NCBI GenBank assembly: GCA_031260775.1 | Contig: JAISKW010000186.1 | Span: 1 to 12,451, forward strand | Source: Christensenellaceae bacterium | GTDB lineage: Bacteria; Bacillota; Clostridia; Christensenellales; DTU072 | Direction: 5' to 3' | Length of the DNA: 12,451 bases | Shown here: piece after piece, positions 5,132 through 12,451 of the stretch | How positions within the stretch are numbered: the first letter of the stretch is position 1 | Layout of the letters: every line of letters begins with the position of its first letter | Program-made: the position numbers and the translations under genes | Notes under the pieces: generated by a model | What the model was told of the DNA's origin: nothing | Databases searched by the model: none | The model's input: the letters and a program-made list of their open reading frames with translations, nothing else

Positions 5132-7846
5132 TTACGCGTGGGCTTTCTTTTTTGTTATTGCATTCCCGATAAGCTTTTGGAGCTCGACAAGCGGAATTAC
5201 GGCGACCGATAGGAATATTGCGGTAAGCCATTGAGGGGCGGTCATACTCTCGGCGCAATCGAAGAGGTTCGTACCCACTCCGGGGATTACGACGGAGAAC
5301 AAAAGTAAGCCGAGGCACACGATAAACGATACGTTCATGAACTTGTTCGCGAACGGATTCGTTGCAAACAGCGACTTCTTTTGCGAGCGCATATTGTAAG
5401 CATGGAACAACTGCACAAGCGATAATGTGACAAATGCCATAGTCTCGGGAACGCGGTTGCCGCCCTCTTGAGGGGTTCCTCCCAAAACGTATATACCGAT
5501 GAAATAACTCGCAAGAACAAGCAAAGTTTGGAACGCGCCCTGTATTAAAATATCGCGCCCGGTTGTTCCGCTGAATAACGACGAACCCGATTTTCTCGGA
5601 GGGTCATTCATAACGTCGCCCTCGGTTTTCTCCATACCCAACGCCAACGCCGGCAAGGAATCCGTTACAAGGTTAACCCAAAGTATCATTACGGGAGACA
5701 AAAACAAGAAATCGGGGAAGAATATCGTTACGACAAACAAGCATAAAACCTCCGCGATATTAGCGGATAATAAGTACTGAATCGCCTTTTTAATGTTGCT
5801 GTAAACCTTGCGGCCTTCCTCAACAGCCGAAACGATTGTGGCAAAGTTATCGTCCGCAAGCACCATATCCGCCGCGCCTTTGCTGACGTCCGTACCGGTG
5901 ATTCCCATACCAACGCCAATATCCGCCGCCTTTATGCTCGGAGCATCGTTAACGCCGTCGCCGGTCATTGCGACCTTCTTGCCCGCCTTTTGCAAGGATT
6001 TTACTATGCGAACCTTGTTTTCGGGGCTGACGCGCGCAAACACGCAATAGCGGTCGATGTCGTTAATAAACTCCTCGTCCGACAACTTGTCTAAGTCCGC
6101 GCCGGTTATTACAAGTCCGCCCTCGGTTAAAATGCCGACCTGCTTTGCGATAGCCCTTGCGGTGTCGATATGGTCGCCGGTTATCATTACGGCTCGCATA
6201 CCCGCCTTGCGGCAGGTTTCAACCGCGCCTTTAACCTCTTCACGGGCGGGGTCAATCATTCCCGAAAGCCCGACGAAAATTAAGTTTTGTTCGTACTTAT
6301 CAGAGTCGTCAAGGTTTTTATCAAGATTTTCAAACTTTACCGCTCCGGCAAGCACACGGAGAGCTTTCTCCGCCATTTTGGCGTTCGCCGCGTGAATTTC
6401 GGCTATATCGCCTTCGGTAATCGGGCGGATTTTGCCGTTTACGAGGATTCTGTCGCACCGTTTAATTAGAATATCCGGCGCGCCCTTGACGTATGCGGCA
6501 CGCTTGCCGTCCTCCGCCTCGTTTACGGTGGTCATAAGCTTGCGGCTGCTGTCGAACGGAATTTCGCCTACTCTCTTATCGATAAACGAAATATTGAGCG
6601 CGTCGGCGTAAGCGACTAACGCGGTTTCGGTCGGGTCGCCGATTAACCGCCCCTCGGATTTGCGGGTATCGTTGCAAAGATACAGCGTTTTCGCAAGTAA
6701 AAGCGCATCGTTTTCGATTGCTTCGGTTTCGGGGTAAATGCCGTTCGAGGGGGTGTATAACTCCTTAACCGTCATTTGGTTAAGCGTAATGGTTCCGGTT
6801 TTATCGGAACAAATAACCTCGCAGCAGCCGAGCGATTCAACCGCGGGGAGGTTGCGCACAATTGCGTTTTTACGGCTCATACTCTGCACGCCGACGGCAA
6901 GAACAATAGTAACAACCGCGGGTAACCCCTCGGGGATTGCCGCAACGGCGATTGCAACGGCGGTCATAAACGCGCCGATTATTTCGTCAATAAGCTTCGT
7001 GCCCGTGTGCCCCGCAACCAACGAACGGATTGCCACAACGGCGAAAATTACCGCCGCAATGGCTAAAACCGCGACGCTTAAAAGCTTGGCGGTCTTTGCA
7101 AGTTGCGCCTGCAGAGGGGTTTGCCCCTCGTCGGACTCTTGCAGCATTACGGCGATTTTGCCTACCTCTGTGCCCATTCCGGTAGCCGTAACTACGCCTT
7201 GTCCGCGCCCGTAGCTTACGACGCCCGACGAGAAACACATATTTTTACGGTCGCCTAACGGTACTTCCTCTTGGTTTATAATCTCCGCGTTTTTACTGCT
7301 CGGGAGCGACTCTCCCGTTAACGCCGCCTCCTCAACCTTGAGGCTTGCGGTTTCCAAAAGTCTCATATCCGCGGGGACGATGTCGCCGGCTTCAAGCACG
7401 ACTATATCGCCAATAACGATATCCTCACTTTTGATTTTGACGTCCTCGCCGTTCCTGATAACCTTTGCGAACGGCTTATTTAGGTTCTTCAGCGCGGAAA
7501 GCGACGCCTCGGCTTTATTATCCTGAATAACCCCTATTGTCGCGTTTATCAAAACGATAAGGAAAATTATGCCGCTGTCGATTAAATCGTAGTACTTTTT
7601 TGCGTCGTTTTGCGCCTCTATTATCGCAATAACCGCCGAAACGAGCGCGGCAACAATAAGGACGATAACCATAATGTCCTTCATTTGCATAAAGAATTTG
7701 TAGATTACCGACTTCTTTTTCTCCTCGGCGAACGCGTTTTTGCCGTTCTCGGAGAGCCTCTTTGCGGCTTCCGCATCCGAAAGCCCGTTTTTTGAGGTCT
7801 TAAGCTCTTCGAATATGTCGTCTTGTGTTCTGTTGTAAAATGCCAT
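5132..7846 (-). CDS. P-type Ca2+-transporting ATPase (P2A/SERCA-like)
   Basis: Integral membrane pump that exports Ca2+ (likely with proton counter-transport) using ATP. 904 residues, normal for the family. Cation-ATPase N domain at about 3-60; actuator loop TGES (177-180); M4 site IPEGLP (304-309); phosphorylation site CSDKTGT with Asp348; nucleotide domain KGAPD (454-458); MITGDH (554-559); hinge TGDGVNDAP (628-636); then six C-terminal helices. By alignment with SERCA, E306 (M4), N696 and E699 (M5) and N725, T728, D729 (M6) are kept, but the M8 position equivalent to Glu908 appears to be Gln812. Ca2+ is therefore the best substrate call, perhaps with one altered site; Mn2+ is possible. The ATG at 7846 suits the family N-terminus; no Shine-Dalgarno sequence is visible. 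Single-gene unit between serS and rpsB. Confidence 0.93.
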   Translation of the reverse strand: MAFYNRTQDDIFEELKTSKNGLSDAEAAKRLSENGKNAFAEEKKKSVIYKFFMQMKDIMVIVLIVAALVSAVIAIIEAQNDAKKYYDLIDSGIIFLIVLINATIGVIQDNKAEASLSALKNLNKPFAKVIRNGEDVKIKSEDIVIGDIVVLEAGDIVPADMRLLETASLKVEEAALTGESLPSSKNAEIINQEEVPLGDRKNMCFSSGVVSYGRGQGVVTATGMGTEVGKIAVMLQESDEGQTPLQAQLAKTAKLLSVAVLAIAAVIFAVVAIRSLVAGHTGTKLIDEIIGAFMTAVAIAVAAIPEGLPAVVTIVLAVGVQSMSRKNAIVRNLPAVESLGCCEVICSDKTGTITLNQMTVKELYTPSNGIYPETEAIENDALLLAKTLYLCNDTRKSEGRLIGDPTETALVAYADALNISFIDKRVGEIPFDSSRKLMTTVNEAEDGKRAAYVKGAPDILIKRCDRILVNGKIRPITEGDIAEIHAANAKMAEKALRVLAGAVKFENLDKNLDDSDKYEQNLIFVGLSGMIDPAREEVKGAVETCRKAGMRAVMITGDHIDTARAIAKQVGILTEGGLVITGADLDKLSDEEFINDIDRYCVFARVSPENKVRIVKSLQKAGKKVAMTGDGVNDAPSIKAADIGVGMGITGTDVSKGAADMVLADDNFATIVSAVEEGRKVYSNIKKAIQYLLSANIAEVLCLFVVTIFFPDFLFLSPVMILWVNLVTDSLPALALGMEKTEGDVMNDPPRKSGSSLFSGTTGRDILIQGAFQTLLVLASYFIGIYVLGGTPQEGGNRVPETMAFVTLSLVQLFHAYNMRSQKKSLFATNPFANKFMNVSFIVCLGLLLFSVVIPGVGTNLFDCAESMTAPQWLTAIFLSVAVIPLVELQKLIGNAITKKKAHA

Positions 7847-7867
7847 TATTTATATATTGTATCGCTA

Positions 7868-7896
7868 ATTTTAAGCGAAAATCCGTTTCCTCTCAA
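7868..7896 (-). promoter_or_regulatory. Promoter of the Ca2+ ATPase gene
   Basis: TTGAGA (7896-7891), a 17-nt spacer, then TAAAAT (7873-7868) on the minus strand. Initiation near 7861 would leave only about 15 nt before the ATG, with no ribosome binding site in it. Confidence 0.5.
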
Positions 7897-7916
7897 GTGT
7901 TTAACAAAAGTGAAAC

Positions 7917-7943
7917 AAAAAAGGGCGAAACACGCCCCTTTTT
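7917..7943 (-). terminator. Intrinsic terminator of serS
   Basis: On the minus strand GGGCG (7937-7933) pairs with CGCCC (7927-7923), flanked by AAAAA before and TTTTTT after (7922-7917). It lies about 30 nt beyond the serS stop and ahead of the ATPase promoter, so it separates the two genes. The flanking A and T runs also allow function on the plus strand. Confidence 0.8.
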
Positions 7944-7974
7944 GCTAAAAACCTCTGTTTTTGCAAAACCGCTG

Positions 7975-9237
7975 TTATTTTATCACCTCTACGTTCAAAT
8001 ACTTAACCAAAACTTCGGGGACGGTAACCGTTCCGTCGGCGTTTTGATAGTTTTCTAAAATAGCTGCGGTGGTACGTCCGGCGGCGAGTCCCGAGCCGTT
8101 AAGGGTATGCAAAAGTTTCAGCTTGCCGTCCGTATCACGGTAGCGGATATTTGCGCGGCGCGCTTGATAGTCCACAAAGTTCGAGCAGGAGCTGATTTCA
8201 ACATACCTGTTATACGAGGGCATCCAAACCTCGATATCGTAGGTTTTTGCCGACGAAAATCCGACGTCGCCCGAGCAAAGCGTTACAACCCTGTACGGGA
8301 GCTTCAACAATTGCAATATTTTTTCGGCGTCGGCGGTTAAACCCTCGAGCTGATTCCAACTATCGTTGGGGTGCGCGAATTTAACAAGCTCAACCTTATT
8401 AAACTGATGCTGCCGTATCAAGCCTCTCGTGTCGCGCCCGGCACTGCCCGCTTCGCCGCGGAAACACGCGGTATACGCGCAGAATTTAATTGGCAGCTTT
8501 TCGGCGGGGATAATGTCGTTTCTTAAAAGATTTGTCACCGGAACCTCGGCGGTCGGCACAAGGTACATATCGGTATTTTCGATATGATACATATCCTCGG
8601 CAAACTTCGGGAGCTGCCCCGTGCCGAGCATAGAGTCCTTATTTACCATAAAAGGCGGGAAAATCTCCTCGTATCCGCTCCCCGCGTGGGTATCGAGCAT
8701 AAAGTTGACTATAGCCCTTTCAAGCTTTGCACCGAAACCGTGATAAACGGTGAACCTTGTTCCGGTAATCTTTGCCGCCTCGTCGGGCGAAAGGATGCCC
8801 AAGTCCGCGCCGATATCCCAATGCGCTTTGGGTGTAAAATCGAATTTCCGCGGTTCTCCGAACGTGCGTGCAACGGTATTTTCGTCGCTGTCCTTGCCGT
8901 AAGGCACGGTGTCGTCGACACAGTTAGGAATATTGTACATATATTCCTGTAAATTTGCCTCAACCTCCGACAATTCCTTGTCGTATTCTTTAATCTTATC
9001 CGCCGCGTTTTTCATATCGGCGATTAGCGCGGACGCGTCGCCTCTTGATGCCTTAATTTTGGCAATTTGCGCAGACGCATCGTTTTTGACCTTTTTTAAT
9101 GCCTCTCCCTCGGTAATCAAGGTTCTGCGGCGTGCCGCCCAGCCCTTTACGGGGGATAAATCCGTTTTATTGCCGCGCATATCGAGCTTTTTTTGCACGA
9201 AATCTATATTTTCTGCGACGAATCTGAAGTCCAACAT
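7975..9237 (-). CDS. serS: Seryl-tRNA synthetase
   Basis: Class II synthetase that charges tRNA-Ser (and tRNA-Sec if present) with serine; cytoplasmic homodimer. The 420-residue length is typical. The N-terminal arm (about 30-100, charged and Lys/Glu/Ala-rich) is the long antiparallel coiled coil that recognises the tRNA-Ser variable arm. The catalytic core shows PTAEVPVTN (228-236), motif 2 FRGEAGSAGRDTRGLIRQHQF (259-279), VGFSSAKTYDIEVWMP (325-340), EISSCSNFVDYQARR (347-361) and motif 3 GSGLAAGRT (381-389). The ATG at 9237 gives the canonical MLD start. No Shine-Dalgarno sequence and no T-box leader are seen. A tRNA-Ser(UGA) gene lies in the same window but far away. Terminated by the hairpin at 7917-7943. 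Confidence 0.98.
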   Translation of the reverse strand: MLDFRFVAENIDFVQKKLDMRGNKTDLSPVKGWAARRRTLITEGEALKKVKNDASAQIAKIKASRGDASALIADMKNAADKIKEYDKELSEVEANLQEYMYNIPNCVDDTVPYGKDSDENTVARTFGEPRKFDFTPKAHWDIGADLGILSPDEAAKITGTRFTVYHGFGAKLERAIVNFMLDTHAGSGYEEIFPPFMVNKDSMLGTGQLPKFAEDMYHIENTDMYLVPTAEVPVTNLLRNDIIPAEKLPIKFCAYTACFRGEAGSAGRDTRGLIRQHQFNKVELVKFAHPNDSWNQLEGLTADAEKILQLLKLPYRVVTLCSGDVGFSSAKTYDIEVWMPSYNRYVEISSCSNFVDYQARRANIRYRDTDGKLKLLHTLNGSGLAAGRTTAAILENYQNADGTVTVPEVLVKYLNVEVIK

Positions 9238-9246
9238 AATGGATAA

Positions 9247-9284
9247 ATTATAAATTATATTCCGCTTATGGCTAAATTTGTTAA
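9247..9284 (-). promoter_or_regulatory. Candidate serS promoter
   Basis: TATAAT at 9259-9254 (and a second at 9252-9247) on the minus strand, with TTAACA at 9284-9279 as a possible -35 at a long 19-nt spacing. A start from the first -10 would leave about 10 nt before the ATG. It overlaps the divergent promoter of the lipoprotein gene at the -35. Confidence 0.4.
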
Positions 9285-9306
9285 AAAGGCTTATTTATAT
9301 TATATT
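9278..9306 (+). promoter_or_regulatory. Promoter of the lipoprotein gene
   Basis: TTGTTA (9278-9283), a 17-nt spacer, then TATATT (9301-9306). Initiation near 9313 gives a leader of about 50 nt. A second TATATT at 9315-9320 could also be a -10 box. Confidence 0.45.
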
Positions 9307-9322
9307 ATTAAGGCTATATTAT

Positions 9323-9355
9323 GGGAGTTTAGGCGCACGCAAATATAAAACTCCC
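9323..9355 (+). promoter_or_regulatory. Stem-loop in the 5' leader of the lipoprotein gene
   Basis: GGGAGTTT (9323-9330) pairs perfectly with AAACTCCC (9348-9355), ending 8 nt before the ATG. The only Shine-Dalgarno-like sequence, GGGAG, is inside the 5' arm, and the bases just before the ATG are C-rich. It could control translation; it has no T-run, so it is not a terminator. Confidence 0.5.
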
Positions 9356-9363
9356 CCCGTACA

Positions 9364-11952
9364 ATGGTTAAGAAGAAAACTTTATTGCTTATCTGGATTC
9401 TCGCAATCTGCACCGTTTTTGCAACGCTCATCACGGGTTGCTCGGTGGTTAGGAAAAACGAAGAAAGGGCTTTAACAAAGCCAATCGTCACCGTTTCGTA
9501 CGGCGGAAAGGATATTAATATCTCGCGCAACGAGCTTTATTCGGCATACAACACCTATTATCAGCAGTATTCGCAATATATCCAATACGGCTTAAACATC
9601 ACCGCCGAGGAAATTTGGGATATCGCCCTTCAATCGACTATCAACGAAAAATACCGTCTTATGAAGGCGCAGGAAACGCTTCTTCGCGGCGATTTTACCG
9701 TTAATGACAAAACTTATACCTTTACGGAGCGTAACGCCGCGCCGCTCGCAGGCGCAAAGGTTGCCTTCAGCGACTCCACGTCTAAGGACGTTTTGACCTT
9801 AGCCGAATACACCTACGCCGTTTACAACATCCACCAATCGGTTTACTCGTCGGCGGACTCTTATGTCGCCACGGCATACCAACAAGACCTTGTTAAAAAG
9901 ATTAACGGCTCGATTGAGCAAGACAAGTTTGAAGTTATTAAAATTGACTTCGATTCCGAAACCTACGACTACCTAAAGAAGGAATATTATGTGGGTCAAG
10001 GTATCGACACCGACCGCATAAAAATGATTTTCTATGTTGAAGGCACTTTCGACGCCGCGGCATTGGAAACGTTAACAAAAACCGGGGTCAATCACATCAC
10101 GGTTGATGCGGACAACAAAGCAACCGAGGACTCGTATATAGGGCCGTTTATCGTCCCCGAGGCTAACTATAAAACCGCGTTTAGCTCGGCAGCCGCCGCA
10201 ACCGGCTCTTTATTAGAGTTAACCTACCAAAAGAAAGCCAAGGACAGCTCCGGCGAAGTTGTTTATTCCTCACTGGAACTTGTTACCCCCTATTCGTACG
10301 ACGTAACCGCGCCGCGCCCGGCATTACCGACCTCCACGGCTACGAACTCCGATTTAATCGTTATCGGCGAAGCCCGTTTAGACCGCTATGCATCTAAACA
10401 GACTATCGACGCCGAGCTTGCAAAATACGACATTTCTATTTACGACGCCAACGGTAACGCCGAGCTTGACCTCACTCAATTACTTGCAAAATATATCGAA
10501 AAGAACAAATGGGTTTCTACCGATGCCGACGAAATCAAGCGCGCAAAAGAAGCCTTCCGTAAAATAGAGGACAACCTCCGCAAAAACTACCGCCTCGAGG
10601 AGGACAACAACAAACTAACCTTGCTCTACTACCAAACGTTCGATTCTATCGTTTTAAGCGTTATCAGCGAGGAAGTTAAAAAAGCGGGCACGCTGTCCCT
10701 TTGGAACGATAAAACCGGCGTTGCAACCGCGGATATGGACAATTTAGTATACGAGCAGTTTATGAAGCTCTATGCCGCCGAAAAGCTTAAATATGACGGA
10801 TTAACCGACGAGGAAAAGCTTGTTCTTTTCCGCGAAACAAGCATCGTTGTCGCTTCTTCCCAAACCTATAAAAACTACGATACGTTCTATTACTACCCGG
10901 GCTTCAGCGATGACGGAACGCTCGAATACGGTACGGCAAACGAATACCTTTCAAACGGATTCTACGTTTATCAAATTAACATCAGCTACGAAACCGAATA
11001 TGTAAACGCAATTTTGGACATTATAGGCAGCAACACCAAAGCCGACGGCTACGATACGTTGAAAAGACAGCTTCAGGAGTTTTTCGAGTCAAAAACCCTT
11101 ACCAAGGTTTCAAACGAAAACTACAACCCCGACTACGATTGCCCCCTCCACGAGTTAGGCGACACCGACGAGGATTGCAAATGGGAAACCGACCCCGAGA
11201 ATAAAAACGACGGCAAAATTTGCCCGTCCTTAGCTTATGTGTTAGACGCGGACGGCGCGATAGTAAAAGCCGGCAACGCCGAAATCGAAGCGGCGGTTAT
11301 CGCGGCAATCGATGCCGCGGCGGCGGAAGGAATCACCGTGTTCGAGGCAATGGAGAAGTTTGTATACCGCTATAACGACGACCCCGGAATCACAAGCAGT
11401 GCCGTTCAAAACGGGTATTATATTTCTCCCCTTAACGGCAAAGACCGCAGCGGATTCGCAAAAGAATTCGTAGCCGCCGCTCACTTAGCTAACGGCGAAT
11501 CTATTACGGGCACGCCGTTTGACGGCAAAGCCGACCTTTTAACAACAGGACTCGCCAAAGCGTATTTCTGGAGAGCAGACCCGACGTCCTCAATTCAGCT
11601 GATTATCGTTTCACGCGCGCCGTTCGCAACCGACGTCTGGGCGCAAAACGGCGTTGAATTGTTCGGCGAAGACACTGCAAAAGGCGTAGCCGCCGCAACT
11701 AAGGACGAAATTATCGCCTATATCAAGGACTTCAAACTTGCAATTAACGGACACGTAAAGGACGCAAACGGCGTTATCGATGCCACAATTTATTCCGCAA
11801 TCCGCGACAAGCTCGTTACCGATAAGAAAACTCTTGTCTACTCCGATTGGAACCGCGAAAACGTCCCCACAGACCTCAACGACGGCAACTCCGCCGTAAC
11901 TAAAGACGAGAAAATTTTAGAGGAAATCCTCAAAGAAATTAAGGGCGAATAA
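9364..11952 (+). CDS. Large lipoprotein, PrsA/SurA-like foldase with degenerate parvulin domain
   Basis: Probable membrane-anchored extracytoplasmic folding factor. 862 residues. A lipoprotein signal peptide has KKK at 3-5, a hydrophobic core, and lipobox ITGC with the lipidated Cys at 26. Residues 40-105 (VTVSYGGKDINISRNEL onward) resemble the SurA/PrsA N-terminal helical domain. The C-terminal part, from about 655 to 751 (YNDDPG, NGYYISP near 684, KEFVAAAHLANGES, IQLIIVSRAP), has the layout of a parvulin PPIase, but the strand expected to start it may be FYVYQINISY (533-542). If so, about 110 residues are inserted. The insert holds C593, H596, C605 and C620 in an acidic stretch. Catalytic parvulin residues are not recognisable, so enzyme activity is doubtful. 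Divergent from serS. The stop codon coincides with the start of a palindromic repeat. Foldase assignment is by pattern only. Confidence 0.6.
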   Translation: MVKKKTLLLIWILAICTVFATLITGCSVVRKNEERALTKPIVTVSYGGKDINISRNELYSAYNTYYQQYSQYIQYGLNITAEEIWDIALQSTINEKYRLMKAQETLLRGDFTVNDKTYTFTERNAAPLAGAKVAFSDSTSKDVLTLAEYTYAVYNIHQSVYSSADSYVATAYQQDLVKKINGSIEQDKFEVIKIDFDSETYDYLKKEYYVGQGIDTDRIKMIFYVEGTFDAAALETLTKTGVNHITVDADNKATEDSYIGPFIVPEANYKTAFSSAAAATGSLLELTYQKKAKDSSGEVVYSSLELVTPYSYDVTAPRPALPTSTATNSDLIVIGEARLDRYASKQTIDAELAKYDISIYDANGNAELDLTQLLAKYIEKNKWVSTDADEIKRAKEAFRKIEDNLRKNYRLEEDNNKLTLLYYQTFDSIVLSVISEEVKKAGTLSLWNDKTGVATADMDNLVYEQFMKLYAAEKLKYDGLTDEEKLVLFRETSIVVASSQTYKNYDTFYYYPGFSDDGTLEYGTANEYLSNGFYVYQINISYETEYVNAILDIIGSNTKADGYDTLKRQLQEFFESKTLTKVSNENYNPDYDCPLHELGDTDEDCKWETDPENKNDGKICPSLAYVLDADGAIVKAGNAEIEAAVIAAIDAAAAEGITVFEAMEKFVYRYNDDPGITSSAVQNGYYISPLNGKDRSGFAKEFVAAAHLANGESITGTPFDGKADLLTTGLAKAYFWRADPTSSIQLIIVSRAPFATDVWAQNGVELFGEDTAKGVAAATKDEIIAYIKDFKLAINGHVKDANGVIDATIYSAIRDKLVTDKKTLVYSDWNRENVPTDLNDGNSAVTKDEKILEEILKEIKGE

Positions 11953-12101
11953 TGTGAGTTCTTTTGGGAGGGGTTCGAGTTCTTTTGGGAGGGGGAGGAA
12001 TCTGCATTTCTGAGAAACTTATTCTCCTCCCCCTCCCAAACCCTCCCTCTCCTCTTGCAAAGCTCATCGGGGGGAATGTTTTCCGAAAAGAAATTAAAAC
12101 G
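11950..12101 (+). repeat. Palindromic intergenic repeat, copy 2 (abuts lipoprotein stop)
   Basis: It starts with TAATGTGAG, whose TAA is the lipoprotein stop codon. GAGTTCTTTTGGGAGGGG occurs twice, at 11956 and 11977 (21-bp period). A perfect 16-bp inverted repeat follows: 11984-11999 with 12025-12040, enclosing a 25-nt loop that contains TTTC-TGA-GAAA. The tail from about 12050 to 12101 (GGGGGGAATGTTTT, then GAAATT..AAACG) matches the tail of copy 1. It separates the gene from the terminator at 12120. Confidence 0.75.
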
Positions 12102-12119
12102 GATATTTAGATGATACAC

Positions 12120-12161
12120 AAAGGGCGCATACTGTTGCGCCCTTTTCCTTTTGTTTTTAAT
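12120..12161 (+). terminator. Intrinsic terminator of the lipoprotein gene
   Basis: AAAGGGCGCA (12120-12129) pairs perfectly with TGCGCCCTTT (12136-12145) around the loop TACTGT, followed by TTCCTTTTGTTTTT. It is about 170 bp from the stop codon, with repeat copy 2 between. Confidence 0.85.
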
Positions 12162-12273
12162 GTGAGTTCTTTGGGGAGGGGGAGGAATCTGCTTGTTTTT
12201 AATGTGAGCTCTTTGGAGGGGGGAGGAATCTGCTTGTTTTTAATGTGAGCTCTTTGGAGGGGGAGGAATCTGC
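12151..12273 (+). repeat. Three tandem G-rich repeat units
   Basis: Three consecutive units of 42 (12151-12192), 41 (12193-12233) and 40 bp (12234-12273) share TTGTTTTTAATGTGAG, then CTCTTT or TTCTTT, a G-rich block, and AGGAATCTGC. They differ mainly in the length and interruption of the G-run. Each matches the head of repeat copy 2. The first unit overlaps the T-rich tail of the terminator. Confidence 0.85.
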
Positions 12274-12383
12274 ATTTCAAAGAAACGTATTCTCCTCCCC
12301 CCTCCCAAACACTCCCCCGAAACAGTTTTTCAAAGGGGAGAGGTTCGGGGAGGGGAATCGCTTTTCTAAAAAAGCGTTCCCCT
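12253..12383 (+). repeat. Palindromic repeat, copy 3 (mosaic)
   Basis: The G-rich arm 12253-12267 pairs with the C-rich arm 12293-12309. The 25-nt loop matches the loop of copy 2 at 22 of 25 positions. Then a block resembling the copy 1 tail appears in inverted orientation (about 12308-12340), followed by 12348-12383, a hairpin nearly identical to the minus-strand hairpin of copy 1 including its single bulged base. Confidence 0.75.
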
Positions 12384-12451
12384 GTTCTCGCGGCACGCTT
12401 CGCGTTGCATGCCCTTCGGGCGCGCGCTCACTATTAAAGCAAGGGGAGAGG
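12384..12451. other. Non-coding window end with small GC-rich hairpins
   Basis: No gene seen. GCCC-TTC-GGGC and a neighbouring GCACGC/GCGTTGC pair form small hairpins, followed by AAGGGGAGAGG at the edge. It probably continues the repeat mosaic beyond the window. Confidence 0.4.

Noticed and set aside
11967..11998. G-quadruplex from four G-tracts
   Set aside because: Tracts are present, but the 13-nt central loop makes it weak, and the perfect 16-bp hairpin with 12025-12040 should compete strongly.
11838..12119. Minus-strand 93-codon ORF with a repeated PSQKNS motif
   Set aside because: The repeated peptide is produced by the 21-bp DNA duplication in the palindromic repeat, and the rest is antisense to the lipoprotein gene.
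12151..12273. CRISPR array or origin iterons
   Set aside because: Units are directly adjacent with no unique spacers, no cas genes are present, and no replication gene or DnaA box cluster is nearby.

Overview
The window looks like a chromosomal segment of an uncultured bacterium in the Bacillota, most likely Clostridia-like. The basis is an archaeal-type (ApgM family) phosphoglycerate mutase, a short EF-Ts, a P2A Ca2+ ATPase, a PrsA-like lipoprotein with a Gram-positive-style lipobox, sigma-A type promoters, and tRNA genes with encoded CCA ends. The placement is inferred from gene families and I cannot confirm it by search. Coding content is almost entirely housekeeping; I see no phage, transposase, CRISPR or defence genes.

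Layout. 1-841 (minus) is apgM, cut by the window edge and divergent from tyrS (900-2111, plus) across a 58-bp AT-rich gap. Between tyrS and a tRNA-Ser(UGA) gene (2301-2388, minus) lies a near-consensus minus-strand promoter with no annotated gene in front of it, only a possible 34-codon ORF or small RNA. 2389-2742 is non-coding and holds three stem-loops. A minus-strand tRNA cluster follows in transcription order Lys(CUU), Gly(UCC), Gly(CCC), Arg(UCU), with its own promoter at 3260-3288. Further right, all on the minus strand, are the translation operon rpsB-tsf (3391-4926) with a structured leader, a Ca2+-type P-ATPase (5132-7846) and serS (7975-9237). Divergent from serS is a large lipoprotein gene (9364-11952, plus) resembling a PrsA/SurA foldase with a degenerate, interrupted parvulin domain. 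The last 500 bp is non-coding and dominated by G-rich palindromic and tandem repeats plus one good terminator.

Functional theme. Most genes serve protein synthesis: two aminoacyl-tRNA synthetases, five tRNAs, ribosomal protein S2, EF-Ts. Glycolysis (ApgM), Ca2+ export and extracytoplasmic protein folding are each represented by one gene.

Most worth a second look: the orphan promoter at 2214-2241 and its small product; a compact three-way-junction RNA in the rpsB leader (4951-5011), a candidate S2 autoregulatory element; a repeat family that starts at the stop codons of both tsf and the lipoprotein gene; the lipoprotein's Cys/His-bearing insertion; and several genes with -10 boxes very close to the start codon and no Shine-Dalgarno sequence.
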